64,000 bases of DNA from assembly GCA_036426205.1 (NCBI GenBank), contig CM071573.1, positions 41,498,106-41,562,105 on the forward strand, read 5' to 3'. The position numbers and the translations under genes were made by a program. The DNA comes from Ascaphus truei (Eukaryota > Chordata > Amphibia > Anura > Ascaphidae). Under the pieces are notes generated by a model. The model searched no databases. It worked only from the letters and a program-made list of their open reading frames with translations, and was not told the DNA's origin. Of this stretch, positions 1 to 10,480 are shown in pieces; position 1 is the stretch's first letter; each line of letters starts with the position of its first letter.

Positions 1-99
1 AGCAGGGCTGCGAGGAAAAAGGGGGGGGGGGTGAAACAGAAGTGTAGACAGGGGTATACCTGTTCCATGACACGTATCATGTGTTATAGACTGTAAATG

Positions 100-830
100 A
101 ACGTTTTGTGCACCAGAAGCTGAGAATGTGTCGTGCTAAAAAATGTTTTTGCAGAATTATAGTGTGCCCCAAATTGTCGCTAAAGAAAATTGTGCCAAAG
201 TAACGTGGATTGCTATTTCCCGCCAGTAAAGCTAAATTGCACAATGCTCGTGTGAGAGACTGTTTGTTAGATATGTGCAGCAGAAGTTAAAGTTTGCAAT
301 GCCCAAGGCTTGATGATTGCATGGCATAAAGTGTCCCGCAAAGAGAGTTTTGCAGAAAGGGGTGGGTTCAGTTTTCCCGCTAAAACAAAGTTTGCAAAGT
401 GATAGGACCTGTTGTGCAAAAGATTCCCACCATGTAAGATTCTGCAAAAGCACGCAATGTTGCTTTTCCGCCAAAAGAACAATGTTTGCAACAGTAAATT
501 GTGCATGGGTGCAACCACACTGCAGTGCCTGTGCATGAAGGTGGTGGGAAAACATGGCCACGCCTGTTCTGCACTGTTCTATGATAATCACGGGATAAGG
601 GATAAACCCGGCCCCAATAATCTCATTAGGGGTGGGACTAATTATTGCTCAAGTAAAAGCACGTGTTGGTAAGTGTGATCAGAAGACACACCTGCGGAGT
701 GCTCTAAACTGGGCTGTTTGGTTATCCCGTTATCCCAAAAGAGTATGGGTTGTGTATTACTATTTTGTTGTATCTGCTGTATAACAAAGAATGTCTATGG
801 TTCCAAAGAGTCAGTAGTTTAGTATGTGTA
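100..830. other. Degenerate A/T-rich sequence, no gene seen
   Basis: No coding or RNA gene is supported. A loosely repeated motif of the form 'TTTTCCCGC..AAAnnAAnTTTGCAA' recurs near 216, 331, 371 and 461, suggesting an old tandem repeat. A short inverted pair (GGGATAAGGGATAAA near 592 and TTATCCCGTTATCCC near 722) may mark a small decayed MITE. The overlapping short ORFs on both strands here look like chance. Confidence 0.3.
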
Positions 831-1495
831 TAGAATGCCATAGTTCGTTTTATAGGATGTAGTATAAGTGGTCGGCACGAGAGCCATGTGTCTGACTGTC
901 ACCGCATGTGTAGGCTGTGTGTGTGGGCCAAGAGTGCAAGTATATGGATGAGCGTTACATCCTGTTTAGTCTTCTAGAGCAGGGGTGCGCCAACTGGGGT
1001 GCAAGGGATTTTCTAGGGCGGGCGCAGCATTTACAGAGGACCCGTGCTTCCCGAAGGCATTTAAAGGGCCGCGCGAGGCCTCTGTAAATTTGCTTACCTT
1101 GGCTTCCAGCGACGCATCTCCATGGCAACCCGGCGTCAAATTACGCAGCCGGGTCATGTGCCATCGCATTGCCATGGCAATCTGACATCACATGACCCCA
1201 CAGCGTCATTTGGCATCGTAGACGAGAAGGGGGGGCACGGGCAGGGGGGAGATCAGGCAGGGGACGCAGACTTAAACGTTTGTGCACCCCTGTTCTGGAG
1301 ACACTATAAGTGGTCAATACAAAAGGTACAGTATGTAGCTGACTGTCACAGTGAGTTGTATAGTGAGAACAGCGCGTAAATGCACGCTGCTATTGGCATG
1401 TTTTAATTCGTCTTATAGAGGTGCAATAAGTGGTCAATACCACATGATATGAATCTGACCGTCACAGTAAGCTATATGCTGTGTGAGCGGAGTAT
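830..1495. repeat. Degenerate ~125-bp tandem repeat, three units
   Basis: Three units share 'ATAAGTGGTC' followed by 'CTGACYGTCAC' (near 866, 1308 and 1428). The middle unit is split by the hAT MITE at 980-1292. Removing that insert and one target duplication restores the same spacing between units. Function unknown. Confidence 0.55.
980..1292. mobile_element. hAT MITE, family A, copy 1
   Basis: Non-autonomous hAT-type element with terminal inverted repeats CAGGGGTGCGCCAACTGGGG at the left and ...GTTTGTGCACCCCTG at the right. It is flanked by 8-bp target duplications TTCTAGAG / TTCTGGAG (7 of 8 match). The interior is GC-rich, with no ORF of note. It belongs to the same family as the copies at 1719, 8709 and 21995. 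Confidence 0.85.
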
Positions 1496-1718
1496 AACAG
1501 TAAGTAGCTGGCGTTAAGCCATCAATCGTCTTTGAGAGACGCTGTCAGTACAGGCTTAAAGAAAGTGTGTGTTCTACCCAGTGAGGTACCTGCTCTTTCT
1601 TTCTACTATACAAGTTCCTGGGGCACATCTTCCAGCTGCATATCTACTCCCAGCCTACACGAATCCAGCACCCCGAAAGGTATGAGACACTGAGCACAGC
1701 CATGTAAATAGTCTATGT

Positions 1719-2031
1719 CAGGGGTGTGCAAAGTAGGGGGGCATGAGAATTTCTTGGGGGGGGGGCGGCGGCTTTTAACGAGGCCCCGCGCTTCCCTGCA
1801 TGTATTTAAAATAAATGCCTGGGATCGCGCGAGGCATCTGTAACTTTATGCTTACCTTGTCTTCCAGTGGTGCGTCTCCATGGCAACCTGGCATCAAATG
1901 ACACCGCAGCGTGATGTCACGTGACCCCACGACTTCATTTGATGCTGGACCCGTGCAGGGGGGGGGGGGGGCATGGTCCGGAGGGGAGAGGAGACAGGGG
2001 GGGCGTATGAAGGAAGCTTTGCGCACCCCTT
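1719..2031. mobile_element. hAT MITE, family A, copy 2
   Basis: Same family as 980-1292. The left end is CAGGGGTGTGCAAAGTAGGG and the right end is TTTGCGCACCCCTT (last base mutated). The target duplications are GTCTATGT / ATCTATGT (7 of 8). It contains G-runs and no coding potential. Confidence 0.85.
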
Positions 2032-2088
2032 ATCTATGTGATGTAACCTCCATTAGAGCTTGGTAAGGAGGGTTACATGTGGGTTTTA

Positions 2089-2113
2089 AATATATATATA
2101 TATATATATATAG
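2089..2113. repeat. (TA)n microsatellite
   Basis: About 12 TA dinucleotides just left of the inverted-repeat element at 2112. Confidence 0.8.
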
Positions 2114-2432
2114 ATAAGAAGCAGGGGCTTTCCGGAGCAGACTCCCTTTCATTTCAGCTCCGGGGACCCCTGCTTCCGGAGATACCTCAGAAGGGTGCCG
2201 GTAGCAGCCCAGACAGGATTAGTCTGGGCTATCAATATGGCAGCTGAAATGTCCTGCGTCATGTGGGACAATAGGAAGCCATGAGATAATCCCTTGCTGC
2301 TTCCTATTCACCCACCAGAGAGGTACCAGCACCCCCTACAGAGGTAAATATTTGGGAATCAATAACGTGATTAACATAACATAAACGTGATTCAGCTCCA
2401 AAGACCCCCTGATTCAAACCTATATATATTAA
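2112..2432. mobile_element. GC-rich inverted-repeat element, family P, copy 1
   Basis: Element with long imperfect inverted arms: GAAGCAGGGG...TTTCAGCTCCGGGGACCCC on the left and CAGCTCCAAAGACCCCCTG...CAAACCTAT on the right. A middle segment ('CAATAGGAAGCC...GCTTCCTATT') is also inverted. Related copies are at 41874, 45409 and 58617. It codes for nothing visible. The superfamily is unassigned because I could not define a target duplication. Confidence 0.65.
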
Positions 2433-2870
2433 AAAAAAGCATAATATGTCCTAGGGAGCTCTCTTTCTTTCCACAGACGTTAGTCGACAGGAGGATAGCT
2501 TGTGAATTGAATAAAACCCCACCTATGAAAATGAGCATGCCTCTCTGAATAATGATTAGGGGGATATGTTATTCGGGTGTTCTACTGCAATGAATTAAAA
2601 AATTGAGCAAAAAGGATTCTTTGTGGCATGGATATAACTGGTGCAGTTTTTGACGCTCCATTTTTGCAGGCGGGAGACTTTTTTTGCTATGGTCCATTAG
2701 CTGCAATATTGGGGCAACCCCAGAGCAAAAAGCAGCAGCACATTACTAGCAGGGAATGAATCCAATTGAAAGTGGTTTCCCTTTGATAAATCTTTGATTT
2801 GTGCTGATTTTGCCCCAGTTTTGTAAAGAGGAAACTTTAGTAAATGAACCATTTTTTTTACATAACCCTC
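2433..2870. other. No recognisable feature
   Basis: A/T-rich, apparently single-copy within the window. No exon, RNA gene or clear transposon end was seen. Confidence 0.3.
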
Positions 2871-2873
2871 ATA

Positions 2874-3245
2874 GAGCCCTTATCTCTGAGGGGTATAGCC
2901 ACCTTATCTCTGAGGGGTATAGCCACCTTATCTCTGAGGGGTATAGAGCCCTTATCTCTGAGGGGTGTATTGCCCCCTTAGCTGAGTGGTATAGACCCTT
3001 ATCTCTGAGGTGTATAGCCTCCTTATCTCTGTGGGGTATAGAGCCCTTATTTCTGAGAGTTATTGAGCCCTTATCTCTGAAGGGTATAGAGTCCTTATCT
3101 CTGTGGGGTATAGAGTCCTTAGCTCTGTGGGGTATAGAGTCCTTATCTCTGAGGGGTATAGCCCCCTTATCTCCGAGGGTTATATCCCCCTTATCTCTGA
3201 GGGGTATAGCCCCCATATCTCTGAGGGGTATATAGCCCTTAATCT
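2874..3245. repeat. 24-bp minisatellite
   Basis: About 15 units of 24 bp with core 'TTATCTCTGAGGGGTATAG'. Because 24 is a multiple of three, every frame stays open and a spurious 144-residue repetitive ORF results. Not a gene. Confidence 0.9.
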
Positions 3246-3553
3246 GAGAGATAGTTATCTGATGTTTTACCAAACTATCATTAGAGGCATATAAATATCC
3301 CTCCCTTGCCACAAGTAATAATCACCTCTTCTGGTGGCAAAGGAGGTAACATTAGCTGGAGAAAGTTATCAGAGCCCCCGCTTTCCCATCTCCACTAAAA
3401 AATGAGCCTTTAATTGGTGCATGGGGACTGCTAATTCCTGTGCAGCCACAGTCAAAATTCCATCACATCCTCTAACAGCAGCTAATCTTCCCTTTCAGGC
3501 GCTGCTGTTTGCTAGGGGCACAGGGGCAGTGCAGAACTTTCCTTTCCCAAGCT

Positions 3554-3611
3554 GTGTGTGTGTGTGTGTTTGTGACTTAACGGGGAGGGGCCCTGTAAGA
3601 GGAAGACACAG

Positions 3612-3650
<39 letters not shown>

Positions 3651-3660
3651 TACACATATG
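3554..3660. repeat. (TG)n and (CA)n microsatellites
   Basis: A short TG run at 3554-3570 and a longer CA/TACA run at 3609-3657 face each other as an inverted pair about 40 bp apart. Confidence 0.8.
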
Positions 3661-4039
3661 CAGATTGAACAAGAACACAGCCTGTGCTGAGAGATACTGT
3701 GGAACTGGTTTCACACCTTCTGGGAGATACAGCTACATTACTGGGGAACTGGTTTCACACCTTGTGGGATTTCTCTCCAGGATCTGGGAGCCAGAGAAAG
3801 AAAGGGATATTACTACACGTCTCTACTAAGCAGATGGAGAAATATAAAGGTATTGTACTGTGATGTGCCAGCTGCAATGTGTCATATAGCCCTGTACTGT
3901 AATATCATATGTTAGAGATATGGGATTATTGTACTGAAGATATTCTTCTAATGACATACACACACATTTTGTATGGCAATATATATGTAATGTGTCATGT
4001 ACAGTATAAAGTTGAAGTTCTGAGCATAATTCCTACCAG

Positions 4040-4192
4040 ATAATATACACGTGTATGTGTGTGTAATATATATATGTATATATATATACACACACGTGTA
4101 TATTATATGGGAGGAATGACATATATAATATATATATGTATATTATTATTAATTATTATATATCATTATATATGTATAATTATTAATTATTA

Positions 4193-4230
<38 letters not shown>
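4040..4230. repeat. (TA)n-rich palindromic tract
   Basis: Imperfect TA repeats with a mirrored ACACGTGTAT / ATACACACACGTGTAT arrangement. Low complexity. Confidence 0.7.
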
Positions 4231-4231
<1 letters not shown>

Positions 4232-4804
4232 CTGCTGTCATATACATGGACGTCTTGTGTAAAGTTCCGTACTGTAATACATTTGATAGATGGACTGTGT
4301 AAAATTACTGTTGTAAGATCTTTGCTACTGTATTGGATATATGCAAGTACTGTAAGATCTCCCCTACTGTATACTGTGATCTGTATACTGTAAGATCTCC
4401 CCTACTGTGATTGTTACAGAGTTGCACCCCCTGTTTATGGAACAGGGTGAATGTCTTGAAAGCTGAGGTTTCCCTTTGTCTCATTTTTAGCATTATTAGC
4501 TGTTTTTGCAGCTTACTTCTTATGACTCAGTGGAAAGCGATCCATGTTTAACCTCTTCAGTGCTGGATAGGTCTGCAGAGCAGTGTGCCACAGGCAGCTC
4601 TGGCCACTGACTGCTATTGTGTGAATGTCATGTGATGGTGGGGAAGGAATTTTCACTATAGAACATATGTTTTTAGGCATAAATGGGTAGAGCGTATTTA
4701 AGGGCATCAGATCGCGGTCTCTATACACAATACTCATTGTCATCATAATCTGCAACAATGCTTTGTGCGCCCAGAGGCTTGCTCAAGAGGGCACTACTAG
4801 TCTA

Positions 4805-4834
4805 TGTATGTATGTATGTATGTATGTATGTATA
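4805..4834. repeat. (TATG)n microsatellite
   Basis: Seven to eight tetranucleotide units. Confidence 0.85.
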
Positions 4835-5202
4835 CTGTATATATCTGCGAATCTGTCCCGATTCCCACGATGTTTGACAGAAATGTGGGAATCTGCAATG
4901 TTTGTGCATTGGCCTGGTTAAAACTTCGTGCTTAGAGAATATTAGTGACATTTGCCAAACTGCGTCAGTATTGACCAATATTCAGCAGCCGTTGCTTGCA
5001 AACGTTGATATCTAGCTCTTTAAGTAAGCAGCTGCTAGTCCCTGACAAACTTTCAGATATATTGGAGACTTTTTGGGTCCCAATTTGCCAGGTTTGTGCC
5101 GTGCATGAAGTTTTCTCCTGTCTCTGCTCATGGTGCATATCTGGGCGATAAGATTCAGTGTCCCTGCTATATATAAATCAAATTTTTTTGATGGTGGAGG
5201 CA

Positions 5203-5205
5203 AAT

Positions 5206-5266
<61 letters not shown>
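5203..5266. repeat. (TA)n microsatellite
   Basis: About 30 uninterrupted TA/AT units. This explains the Tyr/Ile repeat ORF on the minus strand. Confidence 0.9.
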
Positions 5267-5463
5267 CATAACATATACATTCATTTTCTAAAAAAAATGC
5301 CTAAAAACGCATTCTAAAGCTCTGCAATTATTCCCTAAAGCTGGAGTAGCCAACTCCAGTCCTCAAGGGCACCAACAGGTCTCGTTTTCATGATATCTCT
5401 GCAGACTGAGCCACTGATTGAGCTACCCGTGCTGAAGCAGGGATATTCCTAATACCTGACCTG

Positions 5464-6292
5464 TTTATTTATTTATAAAATGTGTTACCAGGAAGTAATA
5501 CATTGAGAGTTACCTCTCGTTTTCTAGTATGTCCTGGGCATAGAGTTAAGACAAATAATACTGTACATGGTTACAATACATAATTACATTAGGGTATCTA
5601 ACGTTATATACAAGACATTGCATGCACAGTTAAAGATAATATATATTATAGGCGTATGTAACAGTTACAGTTAAAATGTGAGACAGCCTTAGGCTGTGCT
5701 TATAGTAAGCGCGACGGGCGATGGAGCGACGTCGTGACCAAAAATTTGGAAGCCGGGAAATGTGATTTTTCAGAGACTGTCGCACATGTGATTGTCTCTG
5801 AACCAATCAATGACCCCGTCGCTAGCGACATCGCTGAAAGTTAAATTATAACTTTCGCGCTGGCGACGGGTGACGTCAACGGTTGCGTCGCCGTCGCCAG
5901 CACTATAAACGCGGCCTTAGTTTTGAAAGAACTTAGATTGGTGGAGGCTGTCAGAGTCTCCGGTAGATTGTTCCAGTTTTGCGGTGCACGGTAAGAGGAG
6001 GTGGAGCGGCCGGATACTTTGCTGAACCTTGGGACCATGAACAGTCTTTTGGAGTCAGATCTCAGGTGATAAGTGCTGCATGTGGTAGGGCTGAGGAGCT
6101 TGTTCAGGTAGACTAGTATCTTGCCCAGAAAGTATTTGAAGGCAATAAAGGAAAGATGAACTTTGCGTCTAGACTCCAGTGATGACCAACCTAGTTATAT
6201 GAGCATTTCGCAGTGATGTGTGTTGTAGTTGCATTGGAGGACAAAACGGCATATTGAATTGTAGAGGGTGTCAAGTTTGCTAAGGTGGGTTT
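5464..6292 (-). mobile_element. CR1/Rex1-superfamily LINE, 5'-truncated 3' end
   Basis: The 3' end lies at the left, with terminal (ATAAA)n. Minus-strand fragments include YRAPQNWNNLPETL (5841-6038) and NSICRFVLQCNYNTHHCEML (6195-6270), the conserved C-terminal region of such LINE proteins. It shares its 3' UTR with the copies at 37047 and 39945. The reading frame is broken by stops and by a MITE at 5692-5916. Confidence 0.8.
5692..5916. mobile_element. PIF/Harbinger-like MITE, copy 1
   Basis: Terminal inverted repeats GGCTGTGCTTATAGT / ACTATAAACGCGGCC flanked by TTA on both sides (5689-5691, 5917-5919). The 3-bp TWA duplication is characteristic of PIF/Harbinger. The interior is CG-rich ('GCGACGGCGACG'). 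It sits inside the LINE 3' region: other LINE copies read 'AGCCTTAGTTTTG' straight through. Confidence 0.8.
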
Positions 6293-6354
6293 GGTGGCCT
6301 TTGAGGACTGGAGTTGGCCACCCCAGCTCTAAAGCAATGTACAATTTTTTTACC

Positions 6355-6550
6355 CCAATTTTTTTTTTAAAGGATGAGAACCAGGGGATCCCCGGATGAA
6401 ACAGACTATTTTCTGTCCCATTCAGGGGAAACAAAATGGTGGTTGAAATCTCCTGCGTCACGCGTCACCCGGCCACGCGTGACACGGGGGATTTAAACAC
6501 CAGGACGTTCTGGCGCTACCTTCATTTGTAAGTATCTTGGTAACCAAGGC
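6355..6550. repeat. Degenerate copy of inverted-repeat family P
   Basis: Retains 'CAGGGGATCCCCGG', a GC-rich 'GCGTCACGCG' centre and 'TAAGTATCTTGG', resembling the family at 41874, but the arms are poorly preserved. Confidence 0.4.
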
Positions 6551-7062
6551 GGTCCCATGGCTGACATCAGCGCGGTTCAGCTCCACAGTCGCCCTGGTTT
6601 CCAGCCTTGTAATAAAAAAAGATGGCGGGCTTTGGAAATCCACAATTGTGAATGCCTGAGGTAAGCAAAAGACATTTTACGTGCATTTCTGTAGCGATAT
6701 TGCCACATAAATAACTCAATAAATACAGCGGAAACTCCCAATTTTATAATTATGTCAAGTATTTTACCCACTGCAGCGTAGTCACATAATCCCAGAGGGC
6801 CGCCCCCCACCCCAGAACAGTTTGCACCAGTATGAGTCTGATTTATAGCTCTGTGTATTGGACAAGCTTCTTGCAGCGAGGATCAGCTATCGGGAATGTA
6901 TCCGCAGTTCGGCCTTCAGTTGACAGATGGGCCAAGAGTTTGCTGCACCATTTCATTTCCATTTTTGCCCATTAATATTACCAAACCCGACATGGATTTT
7001 TCCGCCCATTTGCAACCCGTTTTCCTGAAGATTTCTGTGTTAGGTGGTCGTTGATGTACGAC
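6550..7062. other. No recognisable feature
   Basis: Mixed-composition sequence without exon signals or identifiable repeat ends. Confidence 0.3.
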
Positions 7063-7285
7063 AGTAGTAGGGCGTACGCCAGGGGTGGGCAACTCCAGTT
7101 CTCACGGGTCACCAACAGGTTAGGTCTTCAGGATATCGCTGCTTCAGCACAGGTGGCTCAATCTGTGGCTCATACTGAGCCACAGATTGAGCCACCTGTG
7201 CTGAAGCAGCGATATCCTGAAGACCTAACCTGTTGGTGACCCGTGAGAACTGGAGTTGCCCACCCCTGGCGTACGCCCTACTACT
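7063..7285. repeat. Perfect 223-bp palindrome (110-bp arms, 3-nt spacer)
   Basis: Positions 7063-7172 are the exact reverse complement of 7176-7285, with spacer TAC at 7173-7175. The core is a family B hAT MITE (7080-7268) with identical target duplications GCGTACGC on both sides (7072-7079, 7269-7276). The flanks AGTAGTAGG and CCTACTACT are themselves inverted, so symmetry extends 9 bp beyond the duplications. Confidence 0.95.
7080..7268. mobile_element. Palindromic hAT MITE, family B, perfectly inverted copy
   Basis: Begins CAGGGGTGGGCAACTCCAG and ends with its exact complement. The 8-bp duplications GCGTACGC are perfect and self-complementary. Other family B copies have diverged arms, so this one is either young, recently homogenised, or an assembly foldback. 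Confidence 0.85.
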
Positions 7286-7689
7286 TTATCATTTACAACC
7301 AGGAGTATCAGCCCCCGCCTAAAAATGAATATGCTGTATGTATATAAAATGATTGTGTGCGTATCATATTTATACTTCATAACCTTTTCCCCAAATCTCC
7401 TTCAAAACACATCTTTATTCCATCACTCATGAAATGCAATAATTAATTTAATTCCTGAAAATATGTAGTAAAATAAGTGTGTGTCTAAATTAACGTTCAA
7501 TCAACCGACCCTTACGTCTCCTTTGTTAGATCAACGATTACCTTTGTAAGTCGCTTATTTTGATCCAGGACTTGAATGGATATTCATATTTGTGCTCAGG
7601 AAGTCATTATGGTTCTGTGTTTTCCGGTTGTTATACCGGTTTTTCTCCCTGGATTGGACAGCGTAGGAACCCAAAGACTGAATCTGGAG
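7286..7689. other. No recognisable feature
   Basis: A/T-rich. No repeat or exon is supported. Confidence 0.3.
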
Positions 7690-7845
7690 CAGGGGTGGCC
7701 AACTCCCATCCTCAAGGGCCACCAACAGGTCAGGTGTTCAGGATATCCCTGCTTCAGCACTGATTGAGTCACCTGTGCTGAAGCAGGGATATTTTGAACA
7801 CCTGACCTATTGGTGGCGCTTGAGGACTGAAGTTGGCCACCCCTG
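7690..7845. mobile_element. Palindromic hAT MITE, family B
   Basis: Starts CAGGGGTGGCCAACTCCCAT and ends GAAGTTGGCCACCCCTG, with the usual 'CTGCTTCAGCAC' centre. Flanks ATCTGGAG / GGCTAGAG are only partly matched (5 of 8), consistent with age. Confidence 0.8.
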
Positions 7846-8329
7846 GGCTAGAGTTTTCGATCAATCAAGTATACTAAGCTCCTGTTTACATCATTTGTTT
7901 ATTTTTCCTATGCAAGTTAATTTCTCACTGGCTTTGTCATTAACCTCTCTCTCTCCTCCTCTTCCTCGGACCTGGGACACATGCAACTGCACAGGGCTTT
8001 GGAACAAAGTTCCCAGCAATAAGAGCAACCACATTCCTGGTCCTGGGGGTGGGAGAGTGCAGCATCTCCCTCCAAATAATGTTCCTTATCGCATTTGCCA
8101 GCTGCAGTGACAGAACCAGCAGTCAGATTTAGCTGCACAAAGATAAACAGGAAATCACAACAGAAAATGCTAATAAATATTCCTAGTGACCACCTGACAC
8201 TTGGCATTTTCATCTAATACTACAGTTATCTCAAAGTGAGATTGGGGGAACAAAACCCGTCATGGTTCACTGGAAACAATGTTTTTTAAGCGCCAATACT
8301 AGTTTCTATCTTTGTTTTTTAACTTTTAT

Positions 8330-8610
8330 AATTTTTATGTGTAATGGATGTGACAATGTATAATTCTACATCCTTACCTAAGCTGGCAATCAGTTGGTGC
8401 ACCTGTTATACATCTGTCGAAATCCTGATTTTGTGCCCAACATAATGGCTGCTTCAGTCAGTGTAACTCAGCAGCTACAGTGTTTTCTTACATTACTAAG
8501 GTAACATTATCTATTGTTACAGTTTGCAGCTCAAATTGCTGGGAACATTTGCAACAAATTATCCCAAACAGGAAATTATTGTACAAATCTTGCACTAAGT
8601 TCATGTGTCT
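8330..8610 (+). repeat. Unclassified ~480-bp interspersed repeat, first part
   Basis: Shares long blocks (for example 'CTATTGTTACAGTTTGCAGC', 'CATAATGGCTGCTTCAGTCA') with the inverted copy at 15870-16340, and overlaps in content with 10012-10305. No terminal structure or coding capacity was identified. Confidence 0.65.
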
Positions 8611-8633
8611 GAGGTCAGACACTTTGCACTTTG

Positions 8634-9238
8634 CCCATGGGCTGGATAATCCCATTGATTCTTTGCCACAGGCTTGATCATCTATTGTTTCTTTGCCATG
8701 GGCTGGATCAGCGGTGCGCAAACTGGGGGGCGCACCCCCCAGGGGGCGTGAGAATTTCTAGGGGGGGGGGAAACGGTGGTTACAGAGGCCCCGTGCTCTT
8801 CCCCACGACATTTAAATTAAATGCCAGGGTTGGCATGAGGTCTCTATAACTCACTTACCTGCTGCCAGCCGGGTCTTCGTCGCATGGCAACGCGGCATCA
8901 AATGACGCCGCGGGGTCATGTGACGTGACATGACCTGCGATGTCATTTGACACGGAGACATTGGGAGGGAGGGGGACGGGAACGCTGCGGCTCCCAAGAA
9001 GGGGGCCGCAGCTCAAAAGGTTTGCACACCGCTGCGCTGGATCATCCCATTGATTCTTTGCCACGGGCTGGATCATCCCATTGATTCTTTGCCACGGGCT
9101 GGATCATCCCATTGATTCTTTGCCACGGGCTGGATCATCCCATTGATTCTTTGCCACGGGCTGGATCATCCCATTGATTCTTTGCCACGGGCTGGATCAT
9201 CCCATTGATTCTTTGCTACGGGCTGGATCATCCCATTG
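8634..9238. repeat. 31-bp minisatellite interrupted by a hAT MITE
   Basis: Units of 31 bp containing GGGCTGGATCATCCCATTG followed by ATTCTTTGCCAC. Two divergent units lie left of the insert and seven nearly identical units right of it. The hAT insert (8709-9034) disrupts one unit. Confidence 0.9.
8709..9034. mobile_element. hAT MITE, family A, copy 3
   Basis: Ends CAGCGGTGCGCAAACTGGGG / TTTGCACACCGCTG. Duplications GGCTGGAT / CGCTGGAT (7 of 8) are part of the surrounding minisatellite unit. Confidence 0.85.
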
Positions 9239-9239
9239 T

Positions 9240-9690
9240 GAAGACTGGAGATAAGTACCTGCTATCAAATCTAAGGTTATAGCATTTAAGTAAAGTGTTT
9301 CATTTGTTTTTTTCTGCTTGATACAATGTGACAGCGCAGAATAAAAGGATGGAGGAGGGTAGTCCAGAGTCTATGTGCACAAGGCGACAATGCACCCGAT
9401 CAACCTGCTTGTTAGAGAAATTCCTCCGCTATCACTCCTACATTATATTTCTCCCTAATAACAAGCAGAATGAGTGAACTTTGTGGTTCTGTACAGTAGA
9501 TGCAATAATTTGAGGACCACGGTTCAGCCGTTCGACCTGGTCAACAGACACTCAGATGTTGGCTTTCCATCAGGTAATATGAACCAGGCTTATATGTATA
9601 ATGTTTTACCATATTACATATTTGTTCAAATGAAATATAAAGTGTTCAGATCCATTTTATAGGATAAGTATTTGTGATCTAAATGTAGCA
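9240..9690. other. No recognisable feature
   Basis: Nothing identifiable; short chance ORFs only. Confidence 0.3.
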
Positions 9691-9692
9691 TA

Positions 9693-9921
9693 CAGGTAAT
9701 CCTTGCTATACAACGTGTCACTTTACAACGTTACAACGAATGGCATATCCAACGCTTTACAATGCTAAGGGCCGTTTTTCAATGCCGGAATGCGTTATCC
9801 AACGCCGGAATGCGTTATCCAACGCTCACGCCACTGATTAACATGGGACTCACTTTACAGCGGTGTCACTGTCCAACGCTACTTCCAGAACGGATTCCGT
9901 TGGATAACCGAGGACTGCCTG
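9693..9921. mobile_element. Tigger/pogo-like MITE
   Basis: Terminal repeats CAGGTAATCCTTGCTATACA and, at the right, the complement of CAGGCAGTCCTCGGTTATCC, flanked by TA dinucleotides (9691-9692, 9922-9923) as expected for Tc1/mariner-type insertion. The interior repeats 'TTATCCAACGC'. The TIR sequence resembles vertebrate Tigger families. Confidence 0.65.
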
Positions 9922-10011
9922 TAGGATGAACTTGATAGACATATGTCTTTTTTCAACCTCATCTTCTATGTAACTATGTAACTATAACCACTTACCTGCC
10001 ATCTCATACAA

Positions 10012-10305
10012 TGTATCCTTATATTACTACGGTAACATGATCTATTGTTACAGTTTGCAGCTCAAACTGCTGGGAATATTGGCAACAAATGATCCAAACA
10101 GGACAGTGTTGCAAATATCTTGCACTGCTTGGGAGGTGGGTTAAAACCTGCTATAGAAATCAAAGGATGCTTTAAAACTCATTAAAAATGGTATTAAGAG
10201 CTTAATAAAAAAATTGCAGGAAGTATTATCTAATACCACAGGACGGTTTTTTTTTTTTTTTTTTTACTATATAACCTTTCACATGTTTTGCTGCTTTAGG
10301 CTGTG
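10012..10305 (+). repeat. Unclassified interspersed repeat, second part
   Basis: Its left 120 bp repeats 8490-8610. The rest ('GAAATCAAAGGATGCTTTA' to 'ACATGTTTTGCTGCTTTA') matches the inverted copy at 15870-16040. Includes a T-run at 10247-10264. Confidence 0.65.
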
Positions 10306-10480
10306 GATTCCAGCTGTGTGTACAGATTGGAATTTAAAAGTGTGGCCGTTTAATTTTCCATGTTCACTCTGATTCTCTTATCTCATTTGTAAAATCCCCA
10401 AGTTGTGTTTTTGAGAAATATTGACAAGCAAGCATTTTTTTTACAAGCTGTTCTAAATGACTTAAAAAATTTGACTTTTT

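Larger units (their letters stand above)
5341..6326. mobile_element. Palindromic hAT MITE (family B), split by a LINE
   Basis: The left part (5341-5463) begins CTGGAGTAGCCAACTCCAGT and the right part (6291-6326) ends GGACTGGAGTTGGCCACCCCAG. Target duplications are CCCTAAAG / CTCTAAAG (7 of 8). Between them lies a 5'-truncated LINE (5464-6292). With the insert removed the sequence reads 'ACCTGACCTG-TTGGTGGCC', exactly as in intact family B copies. Confidence 0.85.

Noticed and set aside
2801..3312. Repetitive ORFs on both strands
   Set aside because: Caused by a 24-bp minisatellite that keeps all frames open.
5012..5284. 90-residue ORF with Tyr/Ile repeat
   Set aside because: Reads through the (TA)n microsatellite.
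8634..9238. CRISPR-like or regulatory 31-bp array
   Set aside because: Units are contiguous without spacers. Minisatellite.
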